From: Vogesella oryzae
GTDB taxonomy: Bacteria; Pseudomonadota; Gammaproteobacteria; Burkholderiales; Chromobacteriaceae
Reading direction: 5' to 3'
NCBI RefSeq assembly: GCF_902829295.1
Contig: NZ_CADEPL010000020.1
Span: 62,001 to 126,000 of the forward strand
DNA length: 64,000 nucleotides
In this document: positions 46,363-55,295 of the stretch, in pieces
How the letters are laid out: the number at the start of each line of letters is the position of its first letter
Position numbering within the stretch: the stretch's first letter is position 1
Notes under the pieces: generated by a model
The model's database searches: none
Told to the model about the DNA's origin: nothing
Seen by the model: the letters and a program-made list of their open reading frames with translations, nothing else
Program-made: the position numbers and the translations under genes

Positions 46363-46971
46363 TCACCATCTCTTGTTTTTGGCCGTGTCCAGCAACGGAC
46401 GCAACTCTGTCGCAATCGCCTCGCGGGCACGGAAAATCCGTGACCGCACGGTGCCGATCGGACAATTCATTGCCTCAGCAATTTCCTCGTAACTGAGGCC
46501 CTCCATTTCCCGGAGGGAGATCGCCGTACGCAATTCTTCCGGCAGACGCGCTACCGCCGCATTGACCGCGGCCAATATCTGCTGGTTCATCATTTCCGCC
46601 TCGGGCGTGTGGTAGTCCGGCACCTGCGAGGCCATATCCAGCGTATCGCCGTCCTCGTCCTCATACTCCGCACTTACCACTGGCCGCCGCCCGGCCGAGG
46701 TCAGAAAATTCTTGGCTGTATTGATGCCAATCCGGTACAGCCAGGTATAAAACGCGCTCTCGCCACGAAACGACGGCAAGGCGCGGTATGCCTTTACAAA
46801 AGCTTCCTGCGTCACGTCTTCAATGTCGGCACTATCGCGGATAAACCGCGACAACAGCCGTGACAGACGGCGCTGATACTTGCTGACCAGCAAGTCGAAC
46901 GCACGTTTTTCGCCGCGCTGGGCACGCTCCACCAGTTGCTGATCGAGTTCTCGATCGCTCATCGTTGTCAT
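46363..46971 (-). CDS. rpoE: Extracytoplasmic sigma factor RpoE/AlgU
   Basis: 202-residue group 4 sigma factor controlling envelope stress. Region 2 (LVSKYQRRLSRLLSRFIRD, DVTQEAFVKAYRALPSFRGESAFYTWLYRI) and region 4 (LPEELRTAISLREMEGLSYEEIAEAMNCPIGTVRSRIFRARE). It heads rpoE-mucA-mucB-rseC-degP. A sigma-E-like promoter lies about 65-95 bp upstream. Confidence 0.97.
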   Translation of the reverse strand: MTTMSDRELDQQLVERAQRGEKRAFDLLVSKYQRRLSRLLSRFIRDSADIEDVTQEAFVKAYRALPSFRGESAFYTWLYRIGINTAKNFLTSAGRRPVVSAEYEDEDGDTLDMASQVPDYHTPEAEMMNQQILAAVNAAVARLPEELRTAISLREMEGLSYEEIAEAMNCPIGTVRSRIFRAREAIATELRPLLDTAKNKRW

Positions 46972-47034
46972 TCACTCCCTGATTCGCCCTGCTGTTTTTA
47001 GTTTGTCGCCGGTTGAGCCGGCACAGGGCACAAC

Positions 47035-47064
47035 TTATGACCGGAGGCCCTCCGCATTAGTTCA
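47035..47064 (-). promoter_or_regulatory. Putative sigma-E autoregulatory promoter of rpoE
   Basis: On the minus strand TGAACTA, 16 bases, GTCATAA, close to the GAACTT-N16-GTCTGA type -35/-10 elements used by RpoE. It sits upstream of rpoE at a fitting distance (about 65-90 bp from the ATG). Confidence 0.45.
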
Positions 47065-47233
47065 CACTGAATTACGACAACACCCCGAGCTGCACATTGA
47101 ACCACGGCAGCCAGTTGGCAAGCCAGCCTGTGACTGCAGGTGACAGCCCCTGGGACAAAAAGTCTGTTTTCAAAAAACCAAGCACTTGCTAGAATTTATG
47201 CAAATCACCCCAGAACAAGGACAGGAGCCCCCG

Positions 47234-48112
47234 ATGACGACACCCGGCCAACGTTTCCGCGACGCAGTCGCCCAAGAAAAACCCCTGCAGGTCGTTGGCG
47301 CGGTAAACGCCTATGCCGCACGCCTGGCCGAGCATAGCGGCTTCAAGGCGTTGTACCTGTCCGGCGGCGGCGTGGCGGCCTGCTCTTGCGGCATTCCCGA
47401 CCTGGGCATCACCACGCTGGAAGACGTACTGATCGACGTGCGCCGCATCACCGACGTGACCGACTTGCCGCTGCTGGTGGATATCGACACCGGCTGGGGC
47501 GGCGCCTTCAACATTGCCCGTGCGGTACGCAGCCTGGAAAAAGCCGGCGCCGCCGCCGTGCACATCGAAGACCAGGTACAGCAAAAACGCTGCGGCCATC
47601 GCCCCAACAAGGCCATCGTCAGCCAGGACGAAATGGTCGACCGCATCAAGGCCGCCACCGACGCCCGCAAGCACGGCATGGTGATCATGGCCCGTACCGA
47701 TGCGCTGGCGGTGGAAGGTCTGGACGCCGCCATCGAACGCGCCGTGGCCTGCGTGGAAGCCGGCGCCGACATGATCTTCCCCGAGGCCATCACCGATCTC
47801 GCGATGTACCGGCAGTTTGCCGAGGCGGTAAAAGTGCCGGTACTCGCCAACATCACCGAATTCGGCGCCACCCCGCTGTACACCACCAGGGAGCTGGGCG
47901 AGCACGGCGTCAGCATGGTGCTGTATCCGCTGTCGGCATTCCGCGCCATGAGCAAGGCTGCGCTGGAGGTTTACGGCGCCATCCGCCAGGACGGCACCCA
48001 GCAGAACGTGGTCGGCAAGATGCAGACCCGCATGGAGCTGTACGACCACCTGGGCTACCACGACTACGAGCAGAAACTGGACGCCCTGTTTGCCGAAGGC
48101 AAGAACAAGTAA
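47234..48112 (+). CDS. prpB: 2-methylisocitrate lyase
   Basis: Splits 2-methylisocitrate into pyruvate and succinate, last step of the methylcitrate cycle. 292 residues of the isocitrate-lyase/PEP-mutase family: [42 protein letters not shown] with the catalytic Cys, and [13 protein letters not shown] precedes ATG 47234. First gene of prpB-prpC-acnD-prpF; no prpR regulator is in the window. Confidence 0.97.
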   Translation: MTTPGQRFRDAVAQEKPLQVVGAVNAYAARLAEHSGFKALYLSGGGVAACSCGIPDLGITTLEDVLIDVRRITDVTDLPLLVDIDTGWGGAFNIARAVRSLEKAGAAAVHIEDQVQQKRCGHRPNKAIVSQDEMVDRIKAATDARKHGMVIMARTDALAVEGLDAAIERAVACVEAGADMIFPEAITDLAMYRQFAEAVKVPVLANITEFGATPLYTTRELGEHGVSMVLYPLSAFRAMSKAALEVYGAIRQDGTQQNVVGKMQTRMELYDHLGYHDYEQKLDALFAEGKNK

Positions 48113-48120
48113 GCGTTACC

Positions 48121-48169
48121 GGGGTTGGCCGCAACAAGCCACAACCATACACAGAGCGCGGCCAACCCC
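48121..48169. repeat. Inverted motif pair between prpB and prpC
   Basis: GGGGTTGGCCGC (48121-48132) and GCGGCCAACCCC (48158-48169) are perfect reverse complements, 25 bases apart, in the 134-bp prpB-prpC gap. Confidence 0.8.
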
Positions 48170-48246
48170 ACCCCCATCGCAGTTATTGCGGCAGCGCCGC
48201 ACCGTCATCGCCAGGCCGCCCGGCGGCCGCACAAAGGAGAAACAGC

Positions 48247-49395
48247 ATGAGTGAAGTGGTTCTGACCGGCAAACCGAAGAAATCCGTTGCCCTGTCCGGC
48301 GTTGCCGCCGGCAACACTGCACTGTGCACCGTTGGCCGCACCGGCAACGACCTGCACTACCGCGGCTACGACATCCTGGACCTGGCGGCGCACTGCGAAT
48401 TCGAAGAAGTCGCCTACCTGCTGGTACACGGCAAGCTGCCGAACAAGGCCGAGCTGGCCGGCTACAAGAAGAAACTGAAAAGCCTGCGCGGCCTGCCGGC
48501 GTCGGTAAAAGCGGTGCTGGAAGCGCTGCCGGCCGCCGCCCATCCGATGGACGTGATGCGTAGCGGCGTGTCCGCGCTGGGCTGCGCGCTGCCGGAAAAA
48601 GACGACCACAACGCCGCTGGTGCCCGCGACATCGCCGACCGGCTGATGGCCAGCCTCGGCTCGATGCTGCTGTACTGGTACCACTTCAGCCACAACGGCA
48701 AGCGCATCCACGTCGAAACCGATGACGACTCCATCGGCGGCCACTTCCTGCACCTGCTGCATGGCGAGAAGCCGTCCGAGCAATGGGTACGCGCGATGCA
48801 CACCTCGCTGAACCTGTATGCCGAGCACGAATTCAACGCCTCCACCTTTACCGCCCGCGTCATCGCCGGCACCGGCTCCGACCTGTACAGCGCCATCACC
48901 GGCGCCATCGGCGCGCTGCGCGGCCCGAAACACGGCGGCGCCAACGAAGTAGCGTTCGAAGTGCAGAAACGCTACGAAAACCCGGACGAAGCCGAGGCCG
49001 ACATCAAGGCCCGCGTGGAACGCAAGGAGGTGGTGATCGGCTTCGGCCACCCGGTGTACACCATCAGCGACCCGCGCAATAAAGTGATCAAGGAAGTGGC
49101 GCGCGAACTGTCGCTGGCCGCCGGCGACACCAAGATGTTCGACATCGCCGAACGGCTGGAAACCGTGATGTGGGACATCAAGAAGATGTTCCCGAACCTG
49201 GACTGGTTCAGCGCGGTGAGCTACCACATGATGGGCGTGCCCACCGCGATGTTCACCCCGCTGTTTGTGATCGCCCGCACCAGCGGCTGGAGCGCGCATG
49301 TGATGGAGCAGCGTGTCGATGGCAAGATCATCCGCCCGTCGGCCAACTACACCGGCCCGGAAGACCTGCCTTTCGTGCCGCTGTCGCAACGCTAA
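48247..49395 (+). CDS. prpC: 2-methylcitrate synthase
   Basis: Condenses propionyl-CoA with oxaloacetate. 382 residues, citrate-synthase fold: [24 protein letters not shown], catalytic His in [26 protein letters not shown] with second His, and the Asp-containing [20 protein letters not shown] precedes ATG 48247; a frame open far upstream is a shadow of prpB. Confidence 0.97.
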   Translation: MSEVVLTGKPKKSVALSGVAAGNTALCTVGRTGNDLHYRGYDILDLAAHCEFEEVAYLLVHGKLPNKAELAGYKKKLKSLRGLPASVKAVLEALPAAAHPMDVMRSGVSALGCALPEKDDHNAAGARDIADRLMASLGSMLLYWYHFSHNGKRIHVETDDDSIGGHFLHLLHGEKPSEQWVRAMHTSLNLYAEHEFNASTFTARVIAGTGSDLYSAITGAIGALRGPKHGGANEVAFEVQKRYENPDEAEADIKARVERKEVVIGFGHPVYTISDPRNKVIKEVARELSLAAGDTKMFDIAERLETVMWDIKKMFPNLDWFSAVSYHMMGVPTAMFTPLFVIARTSGWSAHVMEQRVDGKIIRPSANYTGPEDLPFVPLSQR

Positions 49396-49454
49396 GCCGT
49401 CAGGCCGCGTCACCTGCCGGTGGTGCGGCCCCACAACAATAACCAGCATCCGGC

Positions 49455-49482
49455 ACCTTGCGGCCAACGTTGGCCGCAAGGT
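49455..49482. repeat. 28-bp perfect palindrome of the iterated motif between prpC and acnD
   Basis: Two head-to-head AACCTTGCGGCC-type copies make a perfect palindrome centred on AACGTT (49466-49471). No T run follows. Confidence 0.85.
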
Positions 49483-49512
49483 AATCGCCACCCTCACCCT
49501 TGTGCCCATGCC

Positions 49513-52113
49513 ATGAACAGCCAATACCGCAAGCCACTGCCCGGCACCGCCCTCGACTACTTCGATGCCCGTGCCGCCGTTGAAGCCCTCCAGCCCGGCG
49601 CCTGGGCCGGCCTGCCCTATACCGCCCGCGTACACGCCGAGAACATCGTCCGCCGTGCCGACCCGGCCATCATCAACGACTGCCTGCTGCAGCTGATCGA
49701 GCGCAAGCGCGAGCGCGACTTCCCGTGGTTCCCGGCCCGCGTGGTTTGCCACGACATCCTCGGCCAGACCGCGCTGGTGGATCTGGCCGGCCTGCGTGAC
49801 GCCATTGCCGACCAGGGCGGCGACCCGGCCAAGGTGAACCCGGTGGTGCCCGTGCAGCTGATCGTCGACCACTCGCTGGCCGTGGAATGCGGTGGTTTCG
49901 ACCCGGAGGCGTTCCAGAAAAACCGAGACATCGAAGATCGGCGCAACGAAGACCGCTTCCACTTCATCGAGTGGACCAAGACCGCGTTCGACAACGTGGA
50001 CGTGATTCCGGCCGGCAACGGCATCATGCACCAGATCAACCTGGAGAAGATGTCGCCGGTCATCCACGCCGACAACGGCGTGGCCTACCCGGATACCTGC
50101 GTCGGCACCGACAGTCATACCCCGCACGTGGATGCGCTCGGCGTGATCGCGGTGGGCGTGGGCGGCCTGGAAGCCGAAAACGTGATGCTGGGCCGCGCCT
50201 CGTGGATGCGGCTGCCGGATATCGTCGGTGTGGAGCTGAGCGGCCGCCGCCAGCCCGGCATCACCGCCACTGACGTGGTGCTGGCGCTCACCGAATTCCT
50301 GCGTCAGCAAAAAGTGGTCGGCGCCTATCTGGAATTCTATGGTGCCGGTGCTGCCAGCCTCACCATCGGCGACCGTGCCACCATCTCCAATATGGCTCCG
50401 GAATACGGCGCCACCGCCGCCATGTTCGCCATCGACGGCCAGACGCTGGACTATCTGCGCCTGACCGGCCGCAGCGACGAACAGGTAAAGCTGGTGGAAA
50501 GCTACGCCAGGGAAGCCGGCCTGTGGGCCGACAGCCTGCGCGAGGTGCAGTACGAGCGCGTACTGCGCTTCGACCTGTCGAGCGTGGTGCGCAACATGGC
50601 CGGCCCGTCCAACCCGCACAAACGCCTGCCGACCTCGGCGCTGGCCGAGCGCGGCATTGCGGCCAACCTGGAAGCGGCGCGCGCCGAAGAAGCGCAGGGC
50701 CTGATGCCGGATGGTGCGGTAATCATCGCCGCCATCACCAGCTGCACCAACACCAGCAACCCGCGCAATGTGATCGCCGCTGGCCTGCTGGCCCGCAACG
50801 CCCGCAAGCTCGGCCTGGTACGCAAGCCGTGGGTGAAGACCTCGCTGGCCCCTGGCTCCAAGGTGGTGAAACTGTATCTGGAAGAAGCCGGCCTGCTGGA
50901 CGACCTGGAAGCACTGGGCTTCGGCATCGTCGCCTATGCTTGTACCTCCTGTAACGGCATGTCCGGTGCGCTGGAACCGCACATCCAGCAGGAGATCATT
51001 GACCGCGACTTGTACGCCACCGCCGTACTGTCCGGCAACCGCAACTTCGACGGCCGTATCCACCCGTACGCCAAGCAGGCCTTCCTGGCCTCGCCGCCAC
51101 TGGTGGTGGCCTACGCCATCGCCGGTACCGTACGTTTCGACATCGAGCAGGATGTGCTGACCGTGGTGGATGGCAAGGCAATCCGCCTCAAGGACATCTG
51201 GCCGAGTGACGAGGAAATCGACGCCATCGTGGCACGCGCGGTGAAGCCGGAGCAGTTCAACCAGATCTACATCCCGATGTTCGAGAAGCGCGCCACCGAG
51301 AAGGCCGCCTCGCCGCTGTACGACTGGCGCCCGATGAGCACTTATATTCGCCGCCCGCCGTACTGGGAAGGCGCGCTGGCCGGTGAGCGCACCTTGCGCG
51401 GCATGCGCCCGCTGGCACTGCTGCCGGACAACATCACCACCGACCATTTGTCGCCGTCCAACGCCATCCTGATGAACTCGGCAGCCGGCGAGTACCTGCA
51501 CAAGATGGGCTTGCCGGAGGAGGACTTCAACTCCTACGCCACCCACCGCGGCGACCACCTCACCGCGCAGCGCGCCACCTTCGCCAACCCGCAGCTGGTA
51601 AACGAAATGGCCGTGGTGGATGGTGAAGTGAAGAAAGGCTCGCTGGCGCGTGTGGAACCGGAAGGCAAGGTGATGCGCATGTGGGAAGCCATCGAAACCT
51701 ATATGAACCGCAAGCAGCCGCTGATCATCGTGGCCGGCGCCGACTACGGCCAGGGCAGCTCGCGTGACTGGGCCGCCAAAGGCGTGCGTCTGGCCGGGGT
51801 GGAAGCCATCGTCGCCGAAGGCTTCGAGCGCATTCACCGCACCAACCTGATCGGCATGGGCGTGCTGCCGCTGGAGTTCAAGCCGGGTACCACCCGCAAG
51901 ACGCTGCAGCTGGACGGCACCGAAACCTATGATGTGCAGGGCCAGCTGACCCCGCGCGCCGAGCTGACGCTGGTGATCCACCGCAAGAACGGCGAGACCT
52001 TGCAAGTGCCGGTAACCTGCCGTCTGGATTCGGACGAAGAGGTGTCGGTGTACGAAGCCGGTGGCGTGCTGCAACGCTTTGCCAAGGACTTCCTGCAAGG
52101 CGCCACCGCCTGA
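49513..52113 (+). CDS. acnD: 2-methylcitrate dehydratase, Fe/S-dependent
   Basis: Aconitase-family enzyme converting 2-methylcitrate to 2-methyl-trans-aconitate, which needs PrpF to be isomerised. 866 residues: DHSLAVECGG, CVGTDSHTPHVDALGV, cluster cysteines in TSCTNTSNP and CTSCNGMSG, and swivel domain YGQGSSRDWAAKG. It replaces the cluster-free PrpD. ATG 49513 was chosen since the 31 codons before it lie partly in the palindrome; no clear ribosome site. Confidence 0.96.
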   Translation: MNSQYRKPLPGTALDYFDARAAVEALQPGAWAGLPYTARVHAENIVRRADPAIINDCLLQLIERKRERDFPWFPARVVCHDILGQTALVDLAGLRDAIADQGGDPAKVNPVVPVQLIVDHSLAVECGGFDPEAFQKNRDIEDRRNEDRFHFIEWTKTAFDNVDVIPAGNGIMHQINLEKMSPVIHADNGVAYPDTCVGTDSHTPHVDALGVIAVGVGGLEAENVMLGRASWMRLPDIVGVELSGRRQPGITATDVVLALTEFLRQQKVVGAYLEFYGAGAASLTIGDRATISNMAPEYGATAAMFAIDGQTLDYLRLTGRSDEQVKLVESYAREAGLWADSLREVQYERVLRFDLSSVVRNMAGPSNPHKRLPTSALAERGIAANLEAARAEEAQGLMPDGAVIIAAITSCTNTSNPRNVIAAGLLARNARKLGLVRKPWVKTSLAPGSKVVKLYLEEAGLLDDLEALGFGIVAYACTSCNGMSGALEPHIQQEIIDRDLYATAVLSGNRNFDGRIHPYAKQAFLASPPLVVAYAIAGTVRFDIEQDVLTVVDGKAIRLKDIWPSDEEIDAIVARAVKPEQFNQIYIPMFEKRATEKAASPLYDWRPMSTYIRRPPYWEGALAGERTLRGMRPLALLPDNITTDHLSPSNAILMNSAAGEYLHKMGLPEEDFNSYATHRGDHLTAQRATFANPQLVNEMAVVDGEVKKGSLARVEPEGKVMRMWEAIETYMNRKQPLIIVAGADYGQGSSRDWAAKGVRLAGVEAIVAEGFERIHRTNLIGMGVLPLEFKPGTTRKTLQLDGTETYDVQGQLTPRAELTLVIHRKNGETLQVPVTCRLDSDEEVSVYEAGGVLQRFAKDFLQGATA

Positions 52114-52121
52114 TGCCACGC

Positions 52122-52149
52122 TGCGGCCAACCTTGCGAGGTTGGCCGCA
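52122..52149. repeat. Hairpin of two inverted motif copies between acnD and prpF
   Basis: TGCGGCCAACCT pairs with AGGTTGGCCGCA around TGCG: a perfect 12-bp stem with tetraloop, 9 bases past the acnD stop. Confidence 0.88.
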
Positions 52150-52187
52150 AGCAGTTTGCCGCCCGACATTTTTATCCAGGAGCGCCC

Positions 52188-53375
52188 ATGGCTCACCCTT
52201 CCCAGATTCGCATCCCCGCCACCTACATCCGCGGCGGCACCAGCAAGGGAGTGTTCTTCCGCCTGCAGGACTTGCCGGAACGCTGCCAGCAGCCCGGCCC
52301 GGCACGCGATGCGCTGTTCATGCGCGTGATCGGCAGCCCCGACCCCTACTCCGCCCACATCGACGGCATGGGTGGCGCCACTTCCAGCACCAGCAAGTGC
52401 GTGATCCTGTCCCAAAGCAGCCAGCCCGATCACGACGTGGACTACCTGTACGGCCAGGTCGCCATCGACAAGGCCTTTGTCGACTGGAGCGGCAACTGCG
52501 GCAACCTGAGCACCGCCGCCGGCGCTTTTGCCATCCACGCCGGATTGATCGACCCGGCGCGCGTGCCGGACAACGGCGTGTGTGTGGTGCGCATCTGGCA
52601 AGCCAATATCCAGAAAACCATCATCGCCCATGTGCCGGTGACTAACGGCCAGGTACAGGAAACCGGTGATTTCGAGCTGGATGGCGTCACCTTTCCGGCG
52701 GCCGAGATCGTGCTGGAGTTCATGGATCCGTCTGACGACGGCGACGAAGGCGGCAGCATGTTCCCCACCGGCAAGCTGGTGGACGATCTGGAAGTACCCG
52801 GCGTCGGCACCTTCAAGGCCACCATGATCAGTGCCGGCATTCCCACCATCTTCGTCAATGCCGCCGACATCGGTTACAGCGGCACCGAGCTGCGTGAGGC
52901 CATCAACACTGACCCGGCGGCGCTGGCAAGATTCGAAGCCATCCGCGTCGCCGGCGCGCTGCGCATGGGGCTGATCAAGACGCCGGCAGAAGCCGCTACC
53001 CGCCAGCACACGCCGAAAATCGCCTTCGTCGCGCCGCCGGCCGACTACACCGCCGCCAGCGGCAAGCAGATCAAGGCCGGCGACATCGATGTACTGGTGC
53101 GGGCGCTGTCGATGGGTAAGCTGCACCACGCCATGATGGGCACCGCCGCGGTAGCCATCGCCACCGCCGCCGCCGTGCCCGGCACGCTGGTGAACCTGGC
53201 GGCCGGTGGCGGCGAACGCAACACGGTGCGTTTCGGCCATCCGTCCGGCACCCTGCGCGTGGGTGCCGAGGCCAAACTGGTCGACGGCCAGTGGCTGGTC
53301 ACCAAAGCCATCATGAGCCGCAGCGCGCGCATCCTGATGGAGGGCTGGGTGCGGGTGCCGTCTGACGCGTTCTAA
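52188..53375 (+). CDS. prpF: 2-methylaconitate cis-trans isomerase
   Basis: Isomerises 2-methyl-trans-aconitate to the cis form so that aconitase can hydrate it. 395 residues, diaminopimelate-epimerase-like fold: ATYIRGGTSKGVFF, GMGGATSSTSKCVIL, WSGNCGNLSTAAGAFA and KLHHAMMGTAAVAIA. AGGAG precedes ATG 52188. It completes the acnD-prpF pair. Confidence 0.96.
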   Translation: MAHPSQIRIPATYIRGGTSKGVFFRLQDLPERCQQPGPARDALFMRVIGSPDPYSAHIDGMGGATSSTSKCVILSQSSQPDHDVDYLYGQVAIDKAFVDWSGNCGNLSTAAGAFAIHAGLIDPARVPDNGVCVVRIWQANIQKTIIAHVPVTNGQVQETGDFELDGVTFPAAEIVLEFMDPSDDGDEGGSMFPTGKLVDDLEVPGVGTFKATMISAGIPTIFVNAADIGYSGTELREAINTDPAALARFEAIRVAGALRMGLIKTPAEAATRQHTPKIAFVAPPADYTAASGKQIKAGDIDVLVRALSMGKLHHAMMGTAAVAIATAAAVPGTLVNLAAGGGERNTVRFGHPSGTLRVGAEAKLVDGQWLVTKAIMSRSARILMEGWVRVPSDAF

Positions 53376-53400
53376 ACCGGCAGCGCCTCCACGCCAACAT

Positions 53401-53430
53401 TGCGGCCAACCTGCTGACAGGTTGGCCGCA
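53401..53430. repeat. Hairpin of two inverted motif copies after prpF
   Basis: TGCGGCCAACCTG pairs with CAGGTTGGCCGCA around CTGA: perfect 13-bp stem and tetraloop, 25 bases past the prpF stop, where an operon terminator is expected. Followed by TCGTATTTG, a weak T-rich stretch. Confidence 0.88.
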
Positions 53431-53536
53431 TCGTATTTGTAGTTACGCTACGGCGCTTGTGACAACGCGGATACATGGTCGACAAATCCACGCATGATCC
53501 AGCGGCGACAATGGGGCATTCCATCCGAGCCTGCCC

Positions 53537-54028
53537 ATGTCCCGATTCTCCTGCTGGCACTGCTTGCTGTTGTGCCTGTTATCCGCCGCACCAGCCCTCG
53601 CCCGCGCCGAGGGTTTGCTGACCAGCTTCTACTGCGTAGTGCAGGCGGTAGAGTCCGGCAACGCTTTCAGCTGTGTGCGCTATCGCCAGCTGCCGGACAG
53701 CGAAGAGGTCGAGCAAAGCCGCGTGCGCGTCAGCCTGCTGGCGTTCCAGCCGCCGCCGGACAACCACCCGCTGGCGGCCGCAAGCTATACCCAGCTGGAC
53801 AACATCCTGTTGTATCAGCAGGTGCGGGTGGATGTGTTCGGGGTAGACAAGGTTGGCCGCGACCTGGCCCGCGTGCGGCTATACAAGGCGGATATCACGG
53901 CAGCGTTGCTAAGCCGCGGGCTGGGCAGTGTCGACCGCTCGCAATACGGCGCCTATTACTACGTACCGTTCGAGCGTGAGGCACGTAACGAGGGACTAGG
54001 CATCTGGGCGCAATCTGACCCGCTGTGA
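53537..54028 (+). CDS. Exported staphylococcal-nuclease-like (SNase-fold) protein
   Basis: 163 residues with a signal peptide (MSRFSCWHCLLLCLLSAAPALARA). The rest follows the SNase OB-fold pattern: VVQAVESGNAFSC strand, RVRVSLLAFQPP, VDVFGVDKVGRDLARVRLYKADITAALLSRGLGSV. Compared with active nucleases the GDT calcium site and the Asp-x-Pro-Glu part of the catalytic loop are not conserved, so it may be non-catalytic. No good ribosome site before ATG 53537. Confidence 0.65.
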   Translation: MSRFSCWHCLLLCLLSAAPALARAEGLLTSFYCVVQAVESGNAFSCVRYRQLPDSEEVEQSRVRVSLLAFQPPPDNHPLAAASYTQLDNILLYQQVRVDVFGVDKVGRDLARVRLYKADITAALLSRGLGSVDRSQYGAYYYVPFEREARNEGLGIWAQSDPL

Positions 54029-54053
54029 TGCCGGTCGGCAGTGGACAGGCGGC

Positions 54054-55283
54054 TCAGCTTTCCACGCGGTTGCGGCCCTGCATCTTGGCCTGATACAGCA
54101 GGGTATCGGCCCGCTTCAGCCACGCGTCCAGCTCTTCGTCCGGCTGCCAGATGGCGACACCGAGGCTGGCCGTCAACTGCAGGCGGCGGCCATCCTCCAG
54201 CAGCATGGAAGTGGCAACCGCCTCGCGCAGCCGCTCGGCCACAAGGCGGGCGTTGTCGCCGCCGGTATCCGGCAGCACCACCACGAACTCTTCGCCACCG
54301 AAACGCACCACCCAGTCGATATCGTTGCGTAGCTGGCTGCGCAGGCGCGTGGCCACCTCGCGCAGCACCTCGTCACCGACCAGGTGGCCGTATTCGTCGT
54401 TGATCTGCTTGAAGTGATCGATATCGCAGAACACCAGCGCCAGCGGTTGGCCGCTTCGCTGCGCCCGCGCGGTTTCCTGCGGCAGGCGCTCGTCCAGAAA
54501 CGCACGGTTGTAACAACCGGTCAGGGTGTCATGGGTCAGCAGGTCGCGAATATCGGCCAGCGCGCTTTCCAGCTGCCGCGTGCGCTCCGCCACCTGCTGG
54601 TCAAGCGACTCGATATGTTCGGTCAGCGCATTCTGCAGGGTGCCAAAACCGGCGGCGACCAGATCGATCTCGTCATGCATATCGCGTTTGCCGCGCTGCA
54701 GCCGCAGCGGCGAGGTCAGCGTGTGCGGGCCGAGGCGGCCGGCAAAATCGGCCATCGCGTGCATGGGCTTTTCCAGGTCGCGCCGCAGCACGTACACCAC
54801 CAGCGCACAGAGCAACACCGTCAGCAGGAAATAGCCCAGCAACATGCCGGCCAGGGCTAACGCCACCTGCCGGTAGATGTAGTTGTCCTTGAGCACGATC
54901 AGCAGCTCGCCCAGCGCCTTGCCGCCACCGGCCGGCGGCGGAATGACAAAGCGCGAGACCTGGTTGTGGTACAGCAGCGAGGCATCGCCGGCCTCGAACA
55001 TCTGCCCGGTCACCACATTGACGCGCACAAAGCCGACGCCTGGTCGGGCGGCGATCACCGCCAGCTGCTGCCGCACGGTGGCCGGCTCGATGTCCCACAG
55101 CGCCACCGACAGCATCGGCATATTGCTGCTGGCAACGTACTGGATATTGCCCAGCAGCTGTTGCCGCACCGAGTGGTACGTCCACACCCCCTGCACGGCA
55201 CTGAACAGCAGGGTACAGCAAGTCGCCAGCAGGGCCAGACGGCGGATCAGCGCATAGGCAAGCGAGCGGAAGTTTTGCGGCAA
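54054..55283 (-). CDS. Membrane diguanylate cyclase
   Basis: 409 residues: TM1 (about 12-34), periplasmic sensor (about 35-135), TM2 (about 140-165), HAMP-like linker and coiled coil (QQVAERTRQLESALADIRD), then a GGDEF domain with intact FGGEEFVVV and the substrate segment CDIDHFKQINDEYGH. There is no EAL domain. It starts 12 bp after the binding-protein gene 55296-56390, so the two form an operon. Confidence 0.92.
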   Translation of the reverse strand: MPQNFRSLAYALIRRLALLATCCTLLFSAVQGVWTYHSVRQQLLGNIQYVASSNMPMLSVALWDIEPATVRQQLAVIAARPGVGFVRVNVVTGQMFEAGDASLLYHNQVSRFVIPPPAGGGKALGELLIVLKDNYIYRQVALALAGMLLGYFLLTVLLCALVVYVLRRDLEKPMHAMADFAGRLGPHTLTSPLRLQRGKRDMHDEIDLVAAGFGTLQNALTEHIESLDQQVAERTRQLESALADIRDLLTHDTLTGCYNRAFLDERLPQETARAQRSGQPLALVFCDIDHFKQINDEYGHLVGDEVLREVATRLRSQLRNDIDWVVRFGGEEFVVVLPDTGGDNARLVAERLREAVATSMLLEDGRRLQLTASLGVAIWQPDEELDAWLKRADTLLYQAKMQGRNRVES

Positions 55284-55295
55284 AGTGCGACTTTC

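Noticed and set aside
48205-52305. A 1366-residue open frame on the minus strand opposite prpC and acnD
   Set aside because: It runs exactly antisense to two well-conserved genes, is rich in His/Gly/Val as expected for a shadow of GC-rich codons, and has no domain or ribosome site.
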